From DATJPD01 sp036394195 (GTDB taxonomy: Bacteria; Pseudomonadota; Alphaproteobacteria; CACIAM-22H2): DNA of 18,516 bases. Shown one piece after another: positions 14,373-18,516 of this stretch. How positions within the stretch are numbered: position 1 is the stretch's first letter; each line of letters starts with the position of its first letter. The translations under genes were made by a program, and so were the position numbers. Location of the stretch: positions 1 to 18,516 of the forward strand of contig DASWFO010000171.1 of the NCBI GenBank assembly GCA_036394195.1, written 5' to 3'. Below the pieces are notes generated by a model. That model did not search any database. It had not been told where the DNA came from and was given only the letters and a program-made list of their open reading frames with translations.

Positions 14373-14403
14373 CCCTTGCACCCTTGCACCCTTGCACCCT
14401 TGC
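14364..14403. repeat. 8-bp tandem repeat, five perfect copies (ACCCTTGC)
   Basis: ACCCTTGC is repeated five times without a mismatch from 14364 to 14403, ending 51 bases before the DUF423 gene. It lies in the 281-bp gap after the GntR-type regulator, where no gene is supported. Such short arrays can change copy number by slippage. Confidence 0.95.
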
Positions 14404-14454
14404 GGCGTTTTCGGCGTCACAACCAAAAAAGAAATTGCAGCCGGTTTTGCGAAA

Positions 14455-14838
14455 ATGGAGTCGCGCTCAGATCGTGTCTGGCAGGCTGCGGCGGGTCTCA
14501 GCGGCTGTGTCGCGGTCATTGCCGGCGCCGTCGCCGCTCACGCCGTCGCGGACGACCGCCTGGCGAAGCTCGCCGAAACCGCGTCGTATTACCAGCTGAT
14601 CCACGCCGCGGTGCTGCTGTGGCTGGCGGCGGGCCAAGGCGTCTGGCTGCGCGGCGCCCGCTGGCTGTTCGTGGCCGGCACGCTGCTGTTTTGCGGGACG
14701 CTGTATCTGAAAGCCTTCGGCCTGTCGGAGGCTGCCACCGCGTTGGCGCCGACCGGCGGGACAAGCTTCATCCTCGGCTGGCTTCTGATCGCCGTTCACG
14801 GGTGCGTTCGGGCAATGAGCGCTGGTCGGCGAGATTAG
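14455..14838 (+). CDS. DUF423 family small membrane protein
   Basis: Integral membrane protein of 127 residues with about four hydrophobic helices. The family signatures are a first helix ending in AGAVAAHAV (24-31, usually GAFGAHAL), YYQLIHAAVLLWLA (45-58), GTLLFCGTLYLKAFG (75-89, usually FSGSLY) and APTGGTSFILGWLLIA (98-113, usually PIGG...GW). These match the uncharacterised DUF423/YgdD family, whose biochemical role is unknown. The ATG at 14455 has no strong Shine-Dalgarno. A start further upstream in the same frame would run through the tandem repeat array and was rejected. It seems unrelated in function to its neighbours. Confidence 0.85.
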   Translation: MESRSDRVWQAAAGLSGCVAVIAGAVAAHAVADDRLAKLAETASYYQLIHAAVLLWLAAGQGVWLRGARWLFVAGTLLFCGTLYLKAFGLSEAATALAPTGGTSFILGWLLIAVHGCVRAMSAGRRD

Positions 14839-14921
14839 GCCGGCCGCCCGAGACCGCGGTCAGGCCCTCCCCATCATTGGCGCATGAAACGACAAGCTTT
14901 GTAACGGCAGCCCGTGCAGCC

Positions 14922-14953
14922 TGGAGACCTCCCGCGCAGCTTGGAGGTCTCCA
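14922..14953 (+). promoter_or_regulatory. Hairpin sequestering the ribosome binding site of the flavoprotein gene
   Basis: TGGAGACCTCC (14922-14932) pairs perfectly over 11 bp with GGAGGTCTCCA (14943-14953), with a 10-base loop. The right arm contains the Shine-Dalgarno GGAGG (14943-14947) and ends on the A of the ATG start codon (14953-14955). In the mRNA this would hide the ribosome binding site; as DNA it could also be a repressor site. Control by either route is inference; the geometry is directly seen. Confidence 0.7.
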
Positions 14954-16356
14954 TGACTACCACCACTAGCGAACGCGTCGAGAACCTCGTCCTCGGCGGC
15001 GGCGAGCCAGGCAAGTACATCGCATGGGAGCTCGCGCGGCAGGGCCGCCGGACGGTCGTGGTCGAACGCGGGCTGATCGGCGGGTCGTGCCCGAACATCG
15101 CGTGCCTGCCGAGCAAGAACGAGATCCGCAGTGGCAAGGTCGCCGACCTCCTCCGGCACGCGCAGAGCTATGGCTTGCGCACCGGGCCCGTGACCACGGA
15201 CATGAAGGGCGTGCGCCAGCGTAAGCGGGAGATGGTCGACGGCCTGATCGAGATCCATCGCAACCGGTTCGCGGCCAATGGGCTCGAATTCGTCCTCGGC
15301 GAGGGACGCTTCGTCGCCCCGCGGGCCGTCGAGGTCCGCCTGGCGGCCGGCGGGACGCGGCGGATCGAGGCGGAGCGGGTCTTCCTCGATCTCGGCACGC
15401 GGGCGACAGTGCCCGGCATTCCGGGCTTGGCCGATGCCGCGCCACTGACCCATGTCGAGGCGCTCGAGCTCGACCGTCTGCCCGAGCACCTGATCGTACT
15501 CGGTGGCGGCTATGTCGGCGTGGAGTTCGCGCAGGCCTTCCGCCGCTTCGGCAGCCGCGTGACCGTGGTCGAGTTCGGGCGGCAGCTCATGGCGCGCGAG
15601 GATCCGGACGTCGCCGAAGCGGTCCGTGCGTTGTTCGCGGAGGACGGCATCGACGTCGTCCTCGGCGCCGAGACACGGGCCGTCGAGGGCCGCTCCGGCG
15701 ATCAGGTGCACTTGCGTGTCCGCACGGCGGCGGGGGAGCGGGTGATCGATGGCTCCGACGTGCTCGTCGCGGCCGGCCGCGCGCCGAACACGAAAGGGAT
15801 TGGCCTCGAGCTTGCCGGCGTGGAGTGCGGCCCGCACGGCTACGTGACGGTCAACGAGCGTCTCGAGACGACCGCGCCCGGCATCTGGGCGATGGGCGAA
15901 TGCGCGGGAAGCCCGCAGTTCACCCATGCGGCCTTCGACGACTTCCGGGTGGTGCGCGACAACCTCGCGGGACGTGAGCGGACGACGCACGGACGCTTGG
16001 TCCCCTATTGCGTGTTCATCGACCCTGAACTGGCCCGGGTCGGCCTCAGCGAGTCCGAGGCCGGGCAGGCAGAACGGGACGTGCGGGTCGTCACCCTGCC
16101 GATGGCCGCGGTCCTGCGCGCCCGCGCCATCGGCGAGATGCGCGGCTTCATGAAGGCGCTCCTCGATGCGCACAGCGACCGCATTCTCGGCTTCACGATG
16201 CTGGGGCCCGAGGCCGGTGAAGTGGTAGCCGTCGTGCAAACCGCGATGCTGGCGGGGCTTCCGTACACGGGACTGCGCGACGCGATCTACACGCACCCGA
16301 CCATGGCCGAGGGCCTCAACGTCCTGTTCGCGAACGTGCCAGTTCCGACCTCGTGA
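14953..16356 (+). CDS. Mercuric reductase-like FAD-dependent pyridine nucleotide-disulfide oxidoreductase
   Basis: Flavoprotein disulfide reductase of 467 residues, the normal length for the glutathione/mercuric/lipoamide reductase group. The FAD-binding loop is LGGGEPGKYIAWEL (14-27), and the redox-active pair is C46 and C51 in GGSCPNIACLPSK. NAD(P)H binding is shown by VLGGGYVGVEFAQAFRRFG, and FAD binding again by GIWAMGECAG. The C-terminal catalytic dyad is H448 and E453 in YTHPTMAEGLN. There is no N-terminal heavy-metal domain and no C-terminal vicinal cysteine pair, so mercury reduction is unlikely despite the resemblance; a role in thiol or oxidant defence is possible. The ATG at 14953 has GGAGG five bases upstream, held in a hairpin. 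An in-frame GTG at 14914 would be an alternative start read through that hairpin. It converges on ligC. Confidence 0.88.
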   Translation: MTTTTSERVENLVLGGGEPGKYIAWELARQGRRTVVVERGLIGGSCPNIACLPSKNEIRSGKVADLLRHAQSYGLRTGPVTTDMKGVRQRKREMVDGLIEIHRNRFAANGLEFVLGEGRFVAPRAVEVRLAAGGTRRIEAERVFLDLGTRATVPGIPGLADAAPLTHVEALELDRLPEHLIVLGGGYVGVEFAQAFRRFGSRVTVVEFGRQLMAREDPDVAEAVRALFAEDGIDVVLGAETRAVEGRSGDQVHLRVRTAAGERVIDGSDVLVAAGRAPNTKGIGLELAGVECGPHGYVTVNERLETTAPGIWAMGECAGSPQFTHAAFDDFRVVRDNLAGRERTTHGRLVPYCVFIDPELARVGLSESEAGQAERDVRVVTLPMAAVLRARAIGEMRGFMKALLDAHSDRILGFTMLGPEAGEVVAVVQTAMLAGLPYTGLRDAIYTHPTMAEGLNVLFANVPVPTS

Positions 16357-16516
16357 GCGGCTGGGGGATGCGCCTTTTTTGGTGCGAGACGCGGCCACCC
16401 ATCTTCTCAACGGCATGCAACCGTTTTGACACTCAGGCGGTTGTGTGTGGGTGAGCCCTGCTGCGTCTGTGACGCGGAGTGCCCTTATTTCGCGGCCGGC
16501 GGGGCTAGGGAGATGC

Positions 16517-16593
16517 AGAATTGCATCCGCAAAACCGACCCAGTGCAATTCTTTTCGGCGTTTTTTCGCAAGCGCACCAGGCGCTTAGCGAAA
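16517..16593. repeat. Stacked inverted repeats in the convergent gap between the flavoprotein and ligC genes
   Basis: Two structures lie in this gene-free gap (16357-16679). First, AGAATTGCA (16517-16525) and TGCAATTCT (16544-16552) are a perfect 9-bp inverted repeat with an 18-base loop. Second, TTTCGCAAGCGC (16564-16575) pairs with GCGCTTAGCGAAA (16581-16593) with one bulged base and a 5-base loop. Neither has a correctly placed T tract for a standard terminator. The gap also holds CTTTTTT at 16373-16379. Confidence 0.6.
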
Positions 16594-16618
16594 CAATTGC
16601 AGTATTGCGCCGTTTTCA

Positions 16619-16638
16619 GGGGGGCGGGCGGGCGGGGG
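16619..16638 (+). other. Putative G-quadruplex motif
   Basis: On the plus strand the sequence reads six G, C, GGG, C, GGG, C, five G: four G tracts of at least three separated by single-base loops, the arrangement expected to fold most stably. It lies 42 bp beyond the ligC stop, on the template strand for ligC transcription. Confidence 0.65.
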
Positions 16639-16672
16639 CAGGCAGAGCCGCTCTCGGCCGGCTCTGCCTGCC
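16637..16672 (-). terminator. Strong hairpin just after ligC, possible non-canonical terminator
   Basis: GGCAGGCAGAGCCG (16637-16650) and CGGCTCTGCCTGCC (16659-16672) form a perfect 14-bp stem with an 8-base loop, 7 bases past the ligC stop on the minus strand. It is followed by a C-rich run rather than T residues, so it is either a transcript-stabilising 3' hairpin or an unusual terminator. Confidence 0.55.
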
Positions 16673-16679
16673 GCGTGAT

Positions 16680-17630
16680 TTAGCGGGCGCTGTTGAGCTG
16701 GCGCTCCAGCTTGTCCAGGGTCTGCATGGCCGGCAGGACGTCGGCGACGCTCGACGTCGGCTGGCGCTTCTCGCGGATCGCGGCGAAGAACTCCCGGTCC
16801 TCGAGCTCGATGCCGTTCATCGACACGTCGACCTTCGACACGTCGATCTTCTGGTCCTTGCCGTCGACCAGGTCGTCGTAGAGCGCCTTGTAGGTGCCGG
16901 TGTCGCCGATGTAGCGGAAGAACGAGCCGAACGGCCCGTTGTTGTTGAACGACAGCGACAAGGTGAGGATCGCCCCCGACGGCACCTTGAGCTGGATGCT
17001 CATGTCCATCGCGATCTTGAGCTCCGGATGCAGCGGGCCCTGCACCGCGTTGGCGATGGTCGGCGTTTCGCCGGTCTGATGCTGGAACAGGTCGACGGTG
17101 TGGCAGGCATGGTGCCACAACAGGTGGTCGGTCCAGGTCCGCGGCTGGCCGGCGGCGTTCATGTTGGTGCGGCGGAAGAAATAGGTCTGCACGTCCATCT
17201 GCTGGATCTTGAGCTCGCCGGCCTTGATCTTCTTGTGGACCCATTGATGGCTGGGGTTGAAGCGGCGGACATGCCCGGCCATGGCGATGACGCCGGTCTC
17301 CTTCTGCACCTTCAGGATGCGCTCGGAATCGGCGACCGTGTCGGCGATCGGGATCTCGATCAGCACGTGCTTGCCGGCGCGCATGCATTGCTCGGCCTGC
17401 TTGGCGTGGATCTGCGTCGGGCTGGCAAGGATCACCGCCTCGATCCCCGGCTGCTTCAGGGTCTCGGTCAGGTCGGTCGTCCAATGCGGAATCCTCCACT
17501 TTTTGGCGACTTCTTCGGTGCCGGCCGGCCGGCCGCCGGCCAGCGAGACCACCTCGATGCCGGGGATGTTCTGGATGGCTTCGAGGTGCTTGATGCCGAA
17601 GGCGCCTTGCCCGGCGAGAGCGATCTTCAT
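16680..17630 (-). CDS. ligC: 4-carboxy-2-hydroxymuconate-6-semialdehyde dehydrogenase (Gfo/Idh/MocA family)
   Basis: NADP-dependent dehydrogenase of the protocatechuate 4,5-cleavage pathway. It oxidises 4-carboxy-2-hydroxymuconate-6-semialdehyde, in its cyclic hemiacetal form, to 2-pyrone-4,6-dicarboxylate. The 316 residues match the length of Sphingobium LigC, and I recognise long shared blocks: the Rossmann loop LAGQGAFGIKHLEAI (5-19), GHVRRFNPSHQW (119-130), IQQMDVQTYFFRR (142-154), TWTDHLLWHHACHTVDLF (165-182) with the active-site histidines, LSLSFNNNGPFG and DVSKVDVSMNGIELEDREF. The family EKP motif is EIP here (92-94), as I recall it in LigC. The start at 17630 follows AAGGGA. It begins 12 bp after the ligB stop, so the two are one operon. 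Confidence 0.92.
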   Translation of the reverse strand: MKIALAGQGAFGIKHLEAIQNIPGIEVVSLAGGRPAGTEEVAKKWRIPHWTTDLTETLKQPGIEAVILASPTQIHAKQAEQCMRAGKHVLIEIPIADTVADSERILKVQKETGVIAMAGHVRRFNPSHQWVHKKIKAGELKIQQMDVQTYFFRRTNMNAAGQPRTWTDHLLWHHACHTVDLFQHQTGETPTIANAVQGPLHPELKIAMDMSIQLKVPSGAILTLSLSFNNNGPFGSFFRYIGDTGTYKALYDDLVDGKDQKIDVSKVDVSMNGIELEDREFFAAIREKRQPTSSVADVLPAMQTLDKLERQLNSAR

Positions 17631-17642
17631 GGTGTCTGTCCC

Positions 17643-18485
17643 TTAGCGCTTGTTCTCGAGAATGAGATGTCCGACCGCCGTGTTGGAGGCGGGGACGGAG
17701 TAGAAGCGGTAGACCTCGCGCACCTCCTCATCGAGGGCGCCGCGCATGATCAGCCACATCACCATCTCGATGCCTTCGGAGCCCGCCTCGCGGACATAGT
17801 CGACATGCGGGATCTTGATCAGCTTCTCCGGGTGCGGCCCGAAATTATCGAGGAAGGCCTTGTCGAACTCCTTGTTGATCAGGCCGGCGCGCGGCCCCTG
17901 CAGCTGGTGCGACATGCCGCCGGTGCCGAAGATCACGACGCGCAGATCCTCGGGGAAGGACTCGACCGCTCTGCGGATCGCCTTGCCGAGGTTGTAGCAG
18001 CGGTTGCCGGTCGGCGGCGGGTACTGGATCACGTTGACGCAGATCGGGATGACCTTGAACGGCCACTCCTTGGGCTGGCCGCACATCAGCGACAGGGGCA
18101 CGGTCAGGCCGTGATCGACCTCCATCTTGTTGACGATGGTCATGTCGAACTCGTCGAGGATGGTCGACTGCGCGATGTGCCAGGCGAGGTCGGGATGGCC
18201 CTTCACCACCGGGACCTTCCGCGGGCCCCAGCCCTCGTCGGCGGGCGGGAACTCCTCGGCGCAGCCGATGGCGAAGGTCGGGATGACCTCGAGTGAGAAC
18301 GCCGATGCATGGTCGTTGTAGACCAGGATCACGACGTCGGGCTTGGTCTCGGCGATCCATTTCTTCGACGGCAGGAAGCCGTCGAAGACGCGTTTCCAGT
18401 AAGGCTCGGCCGATTTGCCGTTGTCGAGCGCCGCACCGATCGCCGGCACGTGCGAGGTGGTGACTCCTGCGATGAGCTTAGACAC
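17643..18485 (-). CDS. ligB: Protocatechuate 4,5-dioxygenase beta subunit (class III extradiol dioxygenase)
   Basis: Catalytic subunit of protocatechuate 4,5-dioxygenase, which uses Fe(II) and O2 to open the ring of protocatechuate between C4 and C5. It has 280 residues, slightly shorter than Sphingobium LigB (about 300), the difference being at the C-terminus. The Fe ligands are H12 (TTSHVPA), H59 (YNDHASAF) and E240 (SEGIEMVMW), and the catalytic base is H193 (GTGGMSHQLQGPRAG). Further shared blocks are PTFAIGCAEEF, PADEGWGPR and KGHPDLAWHIAQS. The start is a GTG at 18485 with GGAAG upstream; a nearby ATG is out of frame. The enzyme normally needs the small alpha subunit LigA, which is not in the window and probably lies just to the right. 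It forms an operon with ligC. Confidence 0.94.
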   Translation of the reverse strand: MSKLIAGVTTSHVPAIGAALDNGKSAEPYWKRVFDGFLPSKKWIAETKPDVVILVYNDHASAFSLEVIPTFAIGCAEEFPPADEGWGPRKVPVVKGHPDLAWHIAQSTILDEFDMTIVNKMEVDHGLTVPLSLMCGQPKEWPFKVIPICVNVIQYPPPTGNRCYNLGKAIRRAVESFPEDLRVVIFGTGGMSHQLQGPRAGLINKEFDKAFLDNFGPHPEKLIKIPHVDYVREAGSEGIEMVMWLIMRGALDEEVREVYRFYSVPASNTAVGHLILENKR

Positions 18486-18516
18486 GGTTCTTCCATTCCG
18501 ATTTGCTTCGGTTGCC

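Noticed and set aside
14364..14403. CRISPR-like array
   Set aside because: The units are 8 bp with no spacers; it is a simple tandem repeat.
14953..16356. Assignment of the flavoprotein as a true mercuric reductase (merA)
   Set aside because: It lacks the N-terminal metal-binding domain and the C-terminal cysteine pair, and no mer regulator or transport genes are nearby.
14860..16548. Long minus-strand open frame of 562 codons antisense to the flavoprotein gene
   Set aside because: Its composition is typical of antisense frames in high-GC DNA and it matches no family; the plus-strand flavoprotein has every expected motif.
16521..18296. Long plus-strand open frame of 591 codons antisense to ligB and ligC
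   Set aside because: It is the mirror of two well-recognised genes, rich in Leu/Asp/Val/Arg/Gly/His with no domain pattern.

Overview
The window looks like the chromosome of a high-GC alphaproteobacterium, probably a soil or plant-associated organism of the Bradyrhizobium/Rhodospirillales type. The signs are strong GC bias at third codon positions, intergenic palindromes of the CCTCTCCC/GGGAGAGG and GTCATGCCCGG/CCGGGCATCCACG kinds, and many uptake and aromatic-catabolism genes. Genus-level placement is an inference. No rRNA, tRNA, insertion sequence, phage or CRISPR array was seen.

Layout. Positions 1-3578 (minus strand) hold a branched-chain-amino-acid-type ABC uptake system: two closely related periplasmic binding proteins in tandem, a terminator, a dispersed palindromic repeat, then a LivH-type permease cut by the window edge. 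A divergent control region with a perfect GTCAAAC-T-GTTTGAC palindrome separates these from a two-domain VOC/extradiol dioxygenase (3781-4683). A small toxin-antitoxin patch follows (4868-5638): an orphan antitoxin-like gene faces a ParE/RelE-type toxin and its antitoxin. Next come a fumarylacetoacetate-hydrolase-family gene with a textbook terminator, a second copy of the dispersed repeat in opposite orientation, a two-domain GNAT acetyltransferase and a 4-hydroxybenzoyl-CoA-thioesterase-like gene.

Positions 8805-14173 are a plus-strand set: a class V PLP enzyme, a dicarboxylate/amino acid:cation symporter, a threonine-aldolase-type PLP enzyme, an enoyl-CoA hydratase-superfamily protein, a 27-codon stub of a CaiB/BaiF CoA-transferase, and an FCD-type GntR regulator. 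The likely theme is uptake and breakdown of an amino or hydroxyamino acid through CoA chemistry, but the substrate is not evident. A DUF423 membrane protein and a mercuric-reductase-like flavoprotein follow. The flavoprotein's ribosome binding site lies inside a perfect hairpin.

On the far right (minus strand) are ligB and ligC of the protocatechuate 4,5-cleavage pathway. LigB with its partner LigA (not in the window) opens the ring of protocatechuate, and LigC oxidises the product to 2-pyrone-4,6-dicarboxylate. The extradiol dioxygenase, FAH-family enzyme, aroyl-CoA thioesterase and LivK-type binding proteins all fit an aromatic-acid uptake and degradation neighbourhood.

Nothing here is a clearly new multi-gene system. 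The best leads are the SD-sequestering hairpin, the inverted pair of 180-bp repeats, the decayed CoA-transferase beside an enoyl-CoA hydratase homologue lacking one catalytic glutamate, the rearranged toxin-antitoxin patch, and the stacked DNA structures between the flavoprotein and ligC.
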